The position numbers and the translations under genes were made by a program. This document shows, in pieces, positions 1-12,691 of a stretch of 48,947 nucleotides of DNA. The stretch comes from Hysterium pulicare CBS 123377 (lineage: Eukaryota; Ascomycota; Dothideomycetes; Hysteriales; Hysteriaceae): contig AJFK01000718.1 of NCBI GenBank assembly GCA_000467715.1, forward strand, positions 1 to 48,947, written 5' to 3'. Below the pieces are notes generated by a model. It searched no databases and was not told the DNA's origin. It saw only the letters and a list, made by a program, of their open reading frames with translations. Each line of letters starts with the position of its first letter. Positions within the stretch are counted from its first letter, which is position 1.

Positions 1-1267
1 ATTGTAGCCTATGGAGATGCAGGTTTTGTAGTTTGAAGTAATGCGTTTGGCACGTTGGTTGAATATCGACGATTTTTTGAGTGCAGAATACTAGGAAGAT
101 GATGCAGCTGGGCTCATCCCGAGTCTCCGATGTTGTACGAGGTACGAGTATACCTGGTTGGATAATGTCGAAAGTCTTAGATAAGATTCGGCTTTGCTTT
201 CCTATGTGACCCGTCTGCTGAGGGAGTGTGTTCGGCCCCGAGAGGGTGGTTCCGTAAGATATTGGTCACGCCGCGGGAGAGCATCTGAGCTTTAATATTC
301 TATCCCTATCTGTAATACTAGGGGAAGAGATCTCTAGCTGCTAAGTATAGGGCCAAGTTCTCATCGACCCGAATCTACCATTTCGGCCTTTGGGAAACGG
401 ATCAAAGGGCAGGGGCGAAGTTCTTGACTGGATCGGTGATAACGGTCAAGAAGGAACATACAATAGAACAGCAGATACACCAGAAATGCTTACCAATGAA
501 GGATTCAGCTCCTTCTGGCTTACTGTGCGAGTCTCGTCCACGCTAAGAGGGGCGGATCGACAGTGCGTTCAGATCGGTCCAGTGCACGTGGAGCAGCGAT
601 TCAATCTCTTGGCAGTTCATAAATCATAAATAAACACGGCCAAATTCTGGACTGACCAGAGGCAAACTTGCGGTTTTTGTCCACGGAAGGCCTGGAAGGC
701 TTCTTTTGTCATGGGTCGTCGGGATCTTGGACTTGGAAACGAGATGCCGAGTGGCCGTGGAATTTCGTCCACCTTCCTGCGAGGCCGACACACCGGAATG
801 ATCTGTGAATGTTTGGTGTTGATTGGCGCGTCTCTCGCTTTCGCCCTCCAAAACCCCCGTCCGGGAGCGGATCTTGGCGCATCCGGATCCCGATGCTGCG
901 TCCAGCAACACCAACGGCGGAAGTGGCACACTTTAGCTGACGTCAGTACTTTGAAATGCAAACAGTTTTCTGTCTTGATACCTAATACCTAGCTGTTATG
1001 GACCCGAGTACGGCCGTAGTTTTGGGATTCACCCTTAATGCAATACATAGCTGCGCCTGTCCCTTGTAGTTTTAGTGTCACGTCCAATTCATCAGCCATT
1101 GTCATCCATTAAAGGTGCCTGCGGAAGAGAGTGAAGAAGTCGTCTTCTCTAGTTTTGTGCTTCTCTCGTTCCATTTTCGTTTCTTTTTGCGTCGAGTCTC
1201 CTCCTTACATGACCAACTTATACACGCACTAAAGCTGTGCTACAGTTACAGAGGAAAGTTACTGATC
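1..1267. other. Upstream region of the ABC transporter, no gene seen
   Basis: I see no convincing gene here. The open frames are short, start at arbitrary points and have no recognisable protein motif. The last 140 bases before the ABC transporter start are rich in pyrimidine runs (about 1136-1200), as is common around fungal transcription starts, so this stretch is probably promoter plus 5' leader. A CACGTG palindrome lies near 584. Confidence 0.5.
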
Positions 1268-4200
1268 ATGACCAACAACGAGGAACAATCGACAACCGGA
1301 GCTCCCGACTCTACGCGCAATGGAACCCAAACATCCCATCCTTCGAACACAGGAACATATCTAGACTATCATGGAATGGCAGGAACCATTGCACCTGAAT
1401 CTACTTCGAATGTTCGCAAGTCTACGGCTTTGTCTACATCCGATATGAGCACTGCAGTACCTTCACCGGATGAGAAAGAGAAAGCAATCGAAGCTGGGCA
1501 TTCACAACTTAATGGCAAGGAGAGAAGAGAGTCCGTTGCTACCGAGCCGGATGATGACGATGATAGCGACGAAGATGCTGGATTTGCCGCAATTAAACCA
1601 GCATCCAGCGCACCCCAGCGACCCAAGCTTGAGCAGGCTGGTTCGAAGCAATTGACCGAAGAGGACATCTTCCGTGCGCTCTCGAGACGCAGAACGAATA
1701 CAATCACGCGAACGAGTACCACCACCACAGTAGATGAGCACGATGAGGAACAGCAGGAGATCAATAAGCTTATGTCGCGCCTGTTCGGTCGCACTAGACA
1801 AGAAGCTTCTGAAGAAGAAAAAACTAGACATGTCGGACTCGTGTTCAAAAACCTCACAGTCAAGGGTATGGGTCTAGGCGCGGCATTGCAGCCTACCGTT
1901 GGCGATATTTTCCTAAACCTTCCTCGATCCTTGAAAAATCTCCTCACCAAGGGGCCGCGCAAGGCTGCTGGCAAGCCTCCCGTACGCACCATCATCGATG
2001 ACTTCTCGGGCTGTGTAAAACCTGGAGAAATGATACTAGTCCTAGGTCGCCCTGGAGCTGGATGCTCAACCTTTCTAAAAGTCATCGGAAACCAGAGGTT
2101 TGGATACGAAGAGGTTCTAGGCGAGGTCACATATGGCGGTACCGATGCGAAAGAGATGGCTAAGAAATACCGCAGCGAAGTACTATATAATCCCGAGGAC
2201 GACCTACATTACGCCACTTTGAAGGTCAAAGAGACCCTAAAGTTTGCTCTCAAGACGAGGACTCCCGGGAAAGAGTCAAGAAAGGAGGGTGAATCAAGGG
2301 CAGACTATGTCCGGGAATTTCTTAGAGTCATCTCGAAGCTCTTCTGGATTGAACATACAATGGATACCAAGGTTGGAAATGAGTTCGTACGAGGTGTGTC
2401 CGGTGGTGAGAAGAAGCGAGTCAGTATCGCCGAAGCAATGATCACCAAGGCCTCCGTACAGTCATGGGATAATAGCACGAAAGGTCTGGATGCTAGTACT
2501 GCATTGGAGTACGTCCAGAGTTTGCGATCACTCACGAACATGGCGCATATCTCGACTAGTGTCGCCCTTTACCAAGCCGGAGAGTCGCTCTTTGACCTTT
2601 TCGACAAGGTCCTTCTTATTGATGAAGGTCGCTGCTGTTACTTCGGTCCTACTGACCATGCTGCGAAGTATTTCAAAGATCTCGGGTTCGTGCATCCTGA
2701 TCGATGGACTACAGCGGATTTTCTGACATCAGTAACCGATGAGCACGAGCGACACATCAAGGAGGGTTTTGAGGACCGGATCCCGCGATCATCTGCGCAA
2801 TTTGGTGAGGTTTTCTTAAAGAGCGAGCAGCACCAGCAGAACCTTGCAGAGATCGCAGAATTCGAGCAAGAGACCCAAATTCTACTAGAAGAGCGCCGGG
2901 CGGCTAGCACTGAGATCACGAAAAAGAAGAACTTTACGCTCTCGTTCCAACAGCAGGTACTGGCTTGTACAAAGCGCCAATATCTTGTCATGATTGGTGA
3001 CAAGCAATCACTCGGAGGCAAGTGGGGTGGTATACTCTTCCAAGCCATTATTGTAGGAAGTCTGTTTTACAATCAGCCGAAGACTGCTGCCGGAGTGTTC
3101 ACTAGAGGAGGTGTCATATTCTTCATGTTGCTGGTGAGAATTCTTAAGCTGCAGACATAAATATCGAGACTGACTACATGGACCACAGTTTAACGCTCTT
3201 TTGGCATTGGCTGAATTAACCGCCGCCTTCGAATGTCGACCTATCTTGCTCAAGCACAAGAGTTTCTCCTTCTACAGACCCTCGGCTTTCGCAATCGCAC
3301 AAACGGTTATTGATGCTCCTCTGGTCCTGATTCAGGTTCTCATCTTCGATATCGTCGTCTACTGGATGTCGAATCTTCAACGGACGGCCTCCCAGTTCTT
3401 TATCAGCGTTCTCTTCCTCTGGCTTCTGACGATGACCATGTACGCCTTCTTCCGTTCTATTGGTTCCCTTGTTGGTTCACTTGATGCTGCTACAAGATTG
3501 ACGGGCATAGCGATACAAGCGCTTGTCGTCTATGCAGGTTACCTAATAAATCCTAAGAAGATGCATCCATGGCTTTCCTGGCTTCGGTGGATTAACCCAG
3601 TTCAATATGGCTTCGAGGCGTTGATGTCGAACGAGTTTTACAACCTGGAAATTCAGTGCGTGCCGCCGTATCTGGTTCCAATGGTGCCCAACGCGTCGCC
3701 TAAATATCAATCCTGCACCCTTCAAGGAAGCAAACCAGGTTCTATCACGGTAAATGGCGCCGACTATATTCAGGTCGCTTACAATTATTCACATGCACAT
3801 CTCTGGCGTAACTTAGGTATCATCGTAGCCTTCTTTCTTTTCTTCGTCGCCTTAACTGCTGTTGGAATGGAGCTCCAGAAGCCTAACAAGGGCGGCGGAG
3901 CTGTTACCATTTACAAGCGAGGTCAGGTCCCCAAAGCCGTTGAAAAAGCCATGGAGAATCATACTCAACCAAGAGACGAAGAGGCTGGCACGGCCCAGGC
4001 TGCGGGCGCAGGACATCCAAAGGACGAGCCCAATAGTGACAGCGAGGCCGAAGCCGTGAAGGGCATTGCCGCGAATGAGACTATTTTCACGTGGCAGAAC
4101 GTAAACTATACCATCCCCTACCAAAGTGGCGAGCGGAAGCTGCTTCAGGATGTTCAAGGTTATGTGAGACCTGGAAAACTGACTGCATTGATGGGGGCGT

Positions 4201-6205
4201 CAGGGGCTGGAAAAACTACGCTTTTGAACACGTTAGCTCAACGTATTCGATTTGGTGTAGTAACAGGCGACTTTCTTGTAGATGGGAGGCCTCTGCCTTT
4301 CTCCTTCCAACGCTCAACCGGCTTTGCGGAGCAGATGGATGTTCACGAGTCTACCGCAACCGTCCAGGAGGCTCTACGGTTCTCTGCCAAGCTACGCCAA
4401 CCCCGGGAGGTGCCTTTGAAAGAAAAGTATGAATACGTAGAGAGGATTATCGATCTCCTTGAGATGCGAGACATCGCTGGCGCTACCATCGGAAAGGTTG
4501 GGTCTGGATTAAATGCAGAGCAGAGAAAGCGAGTCACAATTGGTGTCGAACTAGCGAGTAAGCCGGAGCTTCTCATGTTCCTTGACGAGCCAACATCGGG
4601 ACTGGACTCAGGAGCAGCCTTCAACATTGTTCGATTCCTGCGTAAGCTAGCTGATGCTGGCCAAGCAATCCTCTGCACCATCCATCAACCCTCATCTGTT
4701 CTTTTCGAGTATTTTGATGAACTGCTCCTACTTAAGAGTGGCGGCCGAACTGTGTATTTCGGTGAGCTTGGCCATGATAGCCGGCAGCTACTGGATTATC
4801 TTGAGAGAAATGGAGCGAAGAAATGCCCGCCCAGAACCAACCCGGCAGAGTATATGCTAGAAGCTATAGGGGCAGGAAATCCGGACTACAAGGGTCCGGA
4901 CTACGGAGATATCTGGGCATCGTCGCCTGAGAACGAGAAATTGACCCAAGAAGTTCAAGAGATAATCTCCAATCGCCGAAATGCCTCTACCGGAGGGGAG
5001 ACAAACGATCAGCGAGAATACGCCATGCCGCTTGGTATTCAACTATACACGGTTATCCATCGAAGTTTTGTAGCTATATGGAGAGATCCTCCCTATGTCA
5101 TTGGAATGATGATGCTCCACATCTTCACCGGTCTATTCAACACCTTTACTTTCTGGCATCTTGGAAACAGTCAAATCGATATGCAGTCAAGACTCTTCTC
5201 TGTTTTCATGACTTTGACCATCACTCCGCCGCTTATCCAGCAGCTCCAACCTCGTTATCTCAACATGAGGTCGATATTCAAACAGCGAGAAGGAAATTCT
5301 AAAATCTATTCATGGGTGGCATTTGTCTGCGGAGCAATTCTGAGCGAAATTCCTTACCGCATTGTTGCTGGAACGCTTTACTGTACGAAGCCTATTTTCT
5401 TCACATACCAAACGTTGTTACTAACATTGAACAGGGTGCTGTTGGTACTGGGCAACGTGGTTCCCGAGAGACACATACACGGCAGCAAGCATGTGGCTTT
5501 TTATCATCGTTCTTGAGTTTTACTATCTTGGCTTTGGCCAAGCTATCGCATCGTTTGCGCCCAACGATTTGCTAGCATCGTTACTAGTTCCTCTCTTCTT
5601 TACCTTTAGTAAGCCCACTCACACCAGGATACTACTTGGCATTCACTAATCCCCGCAGTTGTCAGCTTCTGTGGCGTCGTGGTTCCGTTTGCAGGACTGC
5701 CATATTTCTGGCGTTCGTGGATGTACTGGATCACTCCATTCAAATACCTCTTGGAGGGCATGTTGGCATTGCTGACCGATGGCCAACCGATTCGATGCGA
5801 AACATCCGAACTGGCTATCTTCCCTCCACCACCAGGCCAAAGCTGCCAATCCTACGCTGGAGCCTATGCTCAGCAAACCGGTGGATACGTGCAGACACAA
5901 CCCAACGGAGACTGCGGATACTGTCAATACTCGAGCGGTACTCAGTTCGCAGCAGGCTTCAATGTTTATCCCAAGAACATCTGGCGGGACTTTGGGATTA
6001 TGTGTAAGTGGCCAGCTCCATAATTAATATTCCATCGTTGCTAATACTGCTCCTAGGGGCATACATTATCTTCAATTTTATGGTCGTGTTCTTGTGCTCG
6101 TGGCTCTATCTCCAGGGCGGTCGCCAAATCAAAGCCTTCTTCAGCCCTGCAGCACGAAAGAACAAGAAAGAAATGAGGAAGAGACAAGAAGGTGATGCGG
6201 CTTAG
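1268..6205 (+). CDS. PDR/CDR-type ABCG transporter (full-size drug efflux pump)
   Basis: Full-size ABC transporter with the pleiotropic-drug-resistance layout (NBD-TMD)2, expected in the plasma membrane exporting xenobiotics or lipids. Five exons fit with all frames kept: 1268-3133, 3189-5382, 5435-5608, 5659-6003, 6057-6205, giving 1575 residues, a normal length. NBD1 has the degenerate Walker A GRPGAGCST (Cys in place of Lys, about residue 260), signature VSGGEKKR (about 375) and WDNSTKGLD. NBD2 has a canonical Walker A GASGAGKTT (about 957), the degenerate signature LNAEQRKR (about 1062) and FLDEPTSGLD (about 1083). This asymmetry is normal for the family. Intron 1 separates FFMLL from FNALLALAEL, and the second TMD keeps FCGVVVPF and WMYWITPFKYLLEGML. 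The start is the ATG that opens MTNNEEQ; the frame is open further upstream but has no ATG there. The substrate cannot be told from sequence. Confidence 0.93.
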
Positions 6206-7302
6206 CGCTCGTCTCGTCTCGGCCGCGGACCGAGCCTTCTGGGAGGCGGAAGAGCGACCGTGTTCCTGGGAGCAGTACATATGTAAATCACATGTTTTAA
6301 TAGTTCATAGATTTAATTAGATACATTCCCTGTGAGGGCAAACGAATGTCTATACTGAAACGGTGCAGTGCATGAGTGTCAAACTGTCGCAGAGCATCTG
6401 AACCGTGGAAGCAAATCTGACCAAACGCGCATCTACCGGAACGCTTAGCTGCTTCAGGTCTTGGCCTAGCGACGATAGGTAATAGTTTGATAAAGATTCT
6501 TCCGATGGTTCGCTGGGAGGAATGGCGATTGCGCTATTATTTCCACACCCCGGTTTACTGGCTGGCTCTCGGACAGATGGGGAAAGCTTGGGGGTTTCGG
6601 AAGACGTGAGGCATTATTATCTAGATTCTAGATACACCTCTGCTTGTTGGAGAACGAGATGCCCGGCAGTTTTGATGTGGCAATGTCTGAGCTAGAGAAT
6701 GGACGATATCGGTCAATCTCACCCGACAAGTGGGTGGCATAGTCTTGGTGTTGGCTTGTGGGTCGTTTGTAGCAAAGAAGTGAACAATGACGGTGGTGAA
6801 GTGGCATGGGGAAGATTCACGGCAATGTGGAATGCGGGGAAGCCCTAACAAAGCGACAGACGACAGACCACAGTCCAGAATCCAATCACCAAAGGCCCGC
6901 TGGGAGCCGCCAGCCTGACCCCTCGTGATAGGGCCTATGACATCGCCATCGTCAACCAAATCTGCAACGTGCCAAAGAAGATCCTCACCACACGATCAAT
7001 GGAAATGCGCATTGGAACTGCGAATGTTCACATCTTCTCGTAATTTCTTCGCCGCTCCAGGACGCATAAAGACAACCGGCAGGTCCCTCCAGTTGTCGCA
7101 CCTATTACCCACTTCCTCCGGCTTTTCCTCGTCACTTCTCGGGAGAAATAGGACTCCCATCGACCATCCCCATCCTCGGCACAGGCATACGAACTCCTTC
7201 ACACCCAATCAGGACCAGAAGCTAAGGGTTGGAGTACCTCTAGCTGATCCAGCCCAGGCCAGCACGCTGTCTACGCTGAATCGTCTCCCGAACGACGTCG
7301 AT
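6206..7302. other. Intergenic region and PEPCK promoter
   Basis: This is the 3' flank of the ABC transporter followed by the promoter and leader of PEPCK. A frame in phase with PEPCK is open from about 6925 but contains no ATG until 7303. No independent gene is supported. One regulatory candidate is listed separately. Confidence 0.5.
6897..6909 (+). promoter_or_regulatory. CCG-N7-CCG site upstream of PEPCK
   Basis: Exact CCG, seven bases, CCG, about 400 bases upstream of the PEPCK start. In Aspergillus nidulans the paired Zn2Cys6 activators AcuK and AcuM control gluconeogenic genes, including the PEPCK gene acuF, through CCGN7CCG elements. The match is seen directly; the binding is inferred. 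A six-base-constrained motif occurs by chance every few kilobases, so position is the main support. Confidence 0.4.
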
Positions 7303-9525
7303 ATGGCTTCAGCTATTAAAGGAGCCCCGTCCCCGCCTCTTCGAACATCATCACCAGCTCCATTGGCCCAAGACTTCGTCCGTCAACAGGTGTCCAAGCA
7401 GCAACGTACCAATTACCATTCCTCCTCCCTCGCAAAAGGCGTAACGAACATCATGGTTTCTCAAAGCGTCAACAAGACTGCCCTCCACCCTACCGGTGTC
7501 CAGTGAGTAACCCCCGCGGAGGACAACGTCTTTTATATACAATCATGGCTTGCGCTAATTCAGGAACTTTATAGGCCGCAGAAGGAGCACACTGAAATCG
7601 AAGAAGAACTTCACGAGAAGGCACACATCGACTATGACCGTGTAGCAATTGTATGTCCCCAACGTCCCCGTCTACAAGCTTCCCCACTAACAGCTGTCCT
7701 CCCAGGTCGCCAATCCTTCCGTCGCCGCCCTCTACGAAGATGCCCTCGTCTACGAAAGCGGTTCTGCCATCACATCATCTGGAGCACTATCGGCATACTC
7801 AGGAGCAAAGACGGGTCGCTCACCTTCGGATAAACGCATCGTGAAGGAAGAAAGCTCGGATAAGAACGTATGGTGGGGTCCTGTCAATAAGCCGATGACA
7901 CCCGATGTAAGTGAGACCTGGAATTGCTCTTCGTTCTCAGCTCTCAGCTTTCGTTTGGCGCTGGCCATCAGTCCTGTGAAAAATCGGCAGGAGACGTCAT
8001 CCAAGCAAAGTGCGTTACCGAGGGTCGTTCCGAATCGGAAACGATCCATGTGCTCTTTGCATGCCGTGGCGTTCCCCGCATGATGTTCTTGCAGGGACCG
8101 CTTGCTTTTGCCGCCGCGGCTTAACTCCATCACGTGGTCTCCCAGCATTTGACTAACGCTTTTCAGGTCTGGAAAATCAACCGTGAACGTGCCATCGACT
8201 ACCTCAACACGAGGAATCGTATTTACGTCGTCGATGGGTTCGCAGGATGGGACGAGCGATACAGGATCAGAGTGCGAGTCGTCTGCGCACGTGCCTATCA
8301 CGCTCTTTTCATGCGAAACATGCTCATTCGTCCGTCGAGAGAGGAACTTGAGGGATTCCACCCCGACTATGTCATCTACAACGCTGGCGCTTTCCCTGCG
8401 AATCGATTCACCACTGGTATGACTTCGTCGACATCGGTAGCCATCAACTTCGCCGAGAAGGAGATGGTTATCCTCGGTACTGAGTACGCTGGTGAAATGA
8501 AGAAGGGTATCTTCACAGTTCTCTTCTACGAGATGCCCGTCAAGCACAACGTCCTAACTCTTCACTCCTCGGCAAACGAAGGCAAGAATGGCGATGTCAC
8601 TGTCTTCTTCGGTCTCTCCGGTACGGGCAAGACAACACTGTCTGCGGATCCAAAGCGTGCCCTCATTGGTGACGACGAACACTGCTGGAGTGACAAGGGT
8701 GTTTTCAACATCGAAGGTGGCTGCTATGCCAAATGCATTGGCCTCTCGGCAGAGAAAGAACCCGACATTTTCGGTGCCATCAAATTCGGTGCCATCCTAG
8801 AAAACGTCGTCTTCGACCCCGAAACCCGTGTCGTTGACTATGACGATGATACCTTAACAGAAAACACACGATGTGCCTATCCAATCGAGTACATCGAGAA
8901 CACCAAGATCCCCTGCGTCAGCACCAACCACCCCAAGAACATCATCCTCCTCACCTGCGACGCCCGCGGCGTTCTCCCACCCATCTCGAAACTCAACACC
9001 GAACAAACCATGTACCACTTCATCTCCGGCTACACCTCCAAGATGGCCGGTACCGAGCAAGGCGTAACAGAACCCCAAGCAACCTTCTCATCCTGCTTCG
9101 CCCAACCCTTCTTAGCCCTCCACCCAATGCGCTACGCCAAGATGCTCGCCAACAAAATCGCTGAGCACAAAGCCGACGCCTGGCTCCTCAACACCGGCTG
9201 GGTTGGTGCAGGCGCCACAACCGGCGGCAAGCGCTGCCCACTGAAGTACACACGCGCCATCCTCGACGCCATCCACTCGGGCGAACTCGCCAAAGCAGAC
9301 TACGAAGTCTACGAGACCTTCAACCTCTCCGTACCCAAGAGCTGCCCCAACGTCCCCGACGAGCTCCTCAACCCAGCCAAGTCGTGGAACGGGACAGCGG
9401 ATTTCAAGGGCGAGGTGAAGAAGTTGGGAAGTCTGTTTATGGAGAATTTCCGGAAGTATGAGGATGAGGCTACGACGGAGGTTGTGAAGGCGGGTCCGCA
9501 TGTGTGTTGTGATTGCAAACATTAG
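7303..9525 (+). CDS. acuF: Phosphoenolpyruvate carboxykinase (ATP)
   Basis: Converts oxaloacetate and ATP to phosphoenolpyruvate, CO2 and ADP, the committed step of gluconeogenesis in the cytosol. Exons 7303-7502, 7575-7650, 7706-7906 and 8167-9525 join in frame to 611 residues. Family motifs are clear: [15 protein letters not shown], the P-loop [11 protein letters not shown] (about residue 308), the metal/nucleotide motif LIGDDEHCW, and [16 protein letters not shown]. The second ATG at 7453 ([13 protein letters not shown]) would give 561 residues and begins where most fungal orthologues begin, so the 50-residue Ser/Pro/Gln-rich extension from 7303 may be leader rather than protein. Intron 3 (260 nt) is four times the usual size here. 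The symbol follows the Aspergillus name. Confidence 0.95.
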
Positions 9526-10769
9526 ATGAGATGAGTGTGGGGTTTTGTTGACTTTTCTTGCAGATTGATTGATTTTGGACCATCACGGGGTTAGTCGTTT
9601 CCTTTTGTTGTGATGAAGACGAAGACGAAGACGATGATGTTGAGATGGGATGGATGGGATGATAAAAGATGTATTATTTCCTTTGGCATCTTTACCCTTT
9701 TCTTGTTTATACTCTGGAAGCGTCTTGGGATGGGGATTCTATCTATCTTCCCCGGGATATTTTCTTTATCTTGAGGAGAGGATGCGGGAAGCTGGGAGGC
9801 AGGTCCCTGGAAGGAATATATTATGAGCATGTGGAAGAATATAGGATAGGGAGCTGGGAGTTGAGTAGTAAAATATTAAATCATTGAGAATATTCTTGGT
9901 TACAGGCTTGGATGTGATGAGTGAGGATTATCCTATACTAAAGAAGGTTATGCAACAGAATGAGGGTATACTCCGGTCGGCATCACAGCCGGGACGTTTG
10001 CGGGTTCTATATTCTAGCGGTCCCGCTTACGGAACTCGTGATTTAGCCTAGCCAGAGGTCCAAGTATGAAATACATACATATCTCATCACCAAACTTCCT
10101 GGGTAAGACTAGGAAGTTTGGTACTATGTGTGATCCATGAGGGCGATGATTGAAATTGTGGAGACCTGTCTGAAGGATAAATGCTCGGGCCGCTTGGTGG
10201 CTTGGGCGCACGATTAGGTGTAGAGAGAGCTTCTAGCTTCACTTTTCTTACACAGTCAACAACAGCAGTGTATTTAAATAAGAACTTCGATGTCCGCTGA
10301 AAGATAGATGCTCCTCTACATTCATGAGACCAAGCTTAACTGTGGTTGATGCGCAACCCGAACTCCAGCAAATTACTTCACTCGGTGTGGTATGTACATG
10401 CTCTTGTATACTCAATGTCACTTGTTTTTGTGATAAGTTTTGTGATAAACGGTATATATGATAATGTACCAGTAAAAAACAGCAAAACCTTTCGTACCGC
10501 GTCAGGCTAGGTAAGTTTCAAGGTTGGCAATCTATATTGGCCTCTTTTAGGTCTACGCACAAATCAGGAAGGCCTTCACCATCCATCCGCCACGTTCAAT
10601 CCTGGGACGTGCTCTCATGCCATCTTTGGCCGCCAACTCCGCCAAGTTCATTCACCACACGGAACCTTCTCGGTCCGAGAAGGGCTTTACTACTTCTCAC
10701 CTCTTCCTCACCTTTTCTACCTCCAGACTCCACGACCACAGAAGCTGTAGGACGTCCGAATACCTCACC
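9526..10769. other. Intergenic, no gene seen
   Basis: 3' flank of PEPCK, then the promoter and leader of the next gene. It contains a short GAC/GAT-rich run near 9616-9640 and AT-rich stretches near 10430-10480. No reading frame here carries a recognisable motif. Confidence 0.5.
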
Positions 10770-12008
10770 ATGGCTCCACGGAAACGAGGTCGGAGTCCTG
10801 CTGAGCTTGAGCGCGTTATGAAGAAGCTTAGGTATTTGGAACTATCGGAACCGGATGCCGCCGAGCCTGTGAACCAGATTCAGGAGTCTTCTTCTCCGAA
10901 CTTCTTGGAGCTTTCTGAGTCGAGGTCCCCGGGGTTTATGGACGAAGTGCAGAAGCCCTCTTCTTCGACTGATTACAGCATCGAACCGACACAACGGCGG
11001 ATCAAATTAAACAGAAATGGCATACCTTCAAACTTTACCACGATAGTGAACAACACTCCTGGCGGCAAACGAACGAAAGAAAGGAAGCTTGCCAAATTAC
11101 AGGCGCGGCGGTATGCCGATATTCAAGAAATACGTCAGAATTGGGGATGCGAGCTTGCGGACGCGATTCCCTGGGACCTTCGGCCTCGAGTGGTCTCAGG
11201 ACCCTACGGAAGCAAGGCCACGACTGGACAAGAGGATCGATTACCGTTCTTGAACCCCTCCGGATGGTCCAACAACTTCCTTCATGAGCTACGTATAATC
11301 TCAGAGCAGACTGTTGGGGCTATGGGTAAAGCCCACCGGTACATGATAGAGCATGTGAGTGGGCGACAAACTGATTCTACCAACAACCTGAAAAATGCTA
11401 TTGAAGTGCATGTCGGTCATCTTCGGAAAGTCAAGCAGCGGATCAATACAGAAAAGGCTATGGTGTTGTACAATGCCGTCAAGGATTCTAAGACCCAGAA
11501 GTCCGGAAACATGCAGGAAGCCCCGAGAACGCACCAGGACATTCGTTCGGATTCAGGGATACCGCCTATCCGTTGCACATTGGATAAACGAACTATTCAG
11601 AACGCTTTGGTTACTAAGGCTCCTTGGAAATTTTTCAGGAAAGAGCTATATCAGATGGACCACGGAGAGCAGATGGCAATGATTGAAGAGAATTGGAAGT
11701 GCAGGGCGGACAGATCACTCCCGGATGACATCAATCACAGTCCTTGGTCACTGAGATTCACAATGCGCATGACGATTCTTTCGATGCTCACCAAAGGCCA
11801 GGTTGAAATGGCGTCACAGCTCTTGATCAAGGCCGTCCAGAAGCGAATTGGTGCGCGTTCTAAACATGGTACACTGGCGAACGCTAGAAAGGTTTCGGCA
11901 CCTGATGTTGTGAGGGCTATCAATTTCCTTCTTAAACATGCGAATTTTGAGGATGAAGGCATTATCACAAGCTATGATGATGATGTGGAAATGGAGGGTT
12001 TAGATTAG
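10770..12008 (+). CDS. Uncharacterised protein with two copies of a novel NWG-type module
   Basis: I do not recognise this protein. It is a single exon of 412 residues. The start MAPRKRGRSP lies in a CACCATGG context; an in-frame ATG at 10617 would add 51 residues and is less well placed. The N-terminus is basic (possible nuclear signal KRGR), then Ser/Pro/Glu-rich and low in complexity to about residue 85. Residues about 112-198 hold QEIRQNWG, AIPWDLRPRV, PSGWS and KAHRYMIEHV. Residues about 300-390 hold a second, more diverged copy: MIEENWKC, SPWSLRF, an A-rich helix and PDVVRAINFLLKHA. The C-terminus is acidic. The next gene downstream encodes one copy of the same module, so the two are probably diverged tandem duplicates. 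No function is proposed. Confidence 0.8.
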   Translation: MAPRKRGRSPAELERVMKKLRYLELSEPDAAEPVNQIQESSSPNFLELSESRSPGFMDEVQKPSSSTDYSIEPTQRRIKLNRNGIPSNFTTIVNNTPGGKRTKERKLAKLQARRYADIQEIRQNWGCELADAIPWDLRPRVVSGPYGSKATTGQEDRLPFLNPSGWSNNFLHELRIISEQTVGAMGKAHRYMIEHVSGRQTDSTNNLKNAIEVHVGHLRKVKQRINTEKAMVLYNAVKDSKTQKSGNMQEAPRTHQDIRSDSGIPPIRCTLDKRTIQNALVTKAPWKFFRKELYQMDHGEQMAMIEENWKCRADRSLPDDINHSPWSLRFTMRMTILSMLTKGQVEMASQLLIKAVQKRIGARSKHGTLANARKVSAPDVVRAINFLLKHANFEDEGIITSYDDDVEMEGLD

Positions 12009-12691
12009 GGTTACTTCCGAGAATGTCTTTGCTGTCGAATGAGGTGATGGAGCTGTGGACTGGTTGGTGGTCTGGGCTATGGCAGATATACACGAGTCTG
12101 AGAGTTGTGCTTGAAAAAAGAGCGGAAAAAGAATAGTAAAATGTCCTCTAATTACGATCGAGACTACAATAAGTATCTCCAAATGTACGTCCGTCTCTTA
12201 AACCCCTAAGCTTTTGTTGGTCTCTTGCGAGTACATTTGGAGGCGGTGCCGGGACTCGAAAGGCAAACATTACCGTCATACAGATGTAAAAGCTGCTAAA
12301 TCCTAAGATCCTAATATATAGTTATTTTAAATTTTTAGGTAGAAATTTCTTTTCCCTATAACTCTAGATTAGGTATTCTCTTGAAAGTTTAAAGGGGTAG
12401 CTCACCGCGGAGGGAAATGCATTGAAGGCCCGTCGTGAAGGTCAAATCGTTCGGTATACGGCGACAACTTTGATATGGGTATCTACGCAAAAGGGTCCGT
12501 TACCTTTAAATGTCACGCCATCGTGGCATGTTAAGTGAATTAGTGATAATCTTATTCATTCACTGGTCACGAGCTCAAGAACGCCAAGGCCTGTTTCAAA
12601 GATGCTTTCACTTGAGCTTCCATTCTTTTCCACTCTGTTACTTGCTTCTTTCTATCTACTCTCCAGTAATCTTCCAAACACTCACTCCAAG
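12009..12691. other. Intergenic between the tandem paralogues
   Basis: Terminator and promoter space. I see no gene. A GGGACTCGAA stretch near 12253 resembles a tRNA T-arm on the minus strand but cannot be folded into a tRNA. Confidence 0.45.

Noticed and set aside
750-765. Pleiotropic drug response element (TCCGTGGA) before the ABC transporter
   Set aside because: The sequence is GCCGTGGA, one mismatch in eight, and the yeast element need not apply in filamentous fungi.
7750-8547. 265-codon open frame on the minus strand over PEPCK
   Set aside because: It is antisense to strongly conserved PEPCK exons and has no protein motif; a shadow of biased codon use.
12230-12300. tRNA-like T-arm sequence on the minus strand
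   Set aside because: GGGACTCGAA resembles a reverse-complement T-loop, but the T-stem does not pair and no acceptor or anticodon arm can be drawn.
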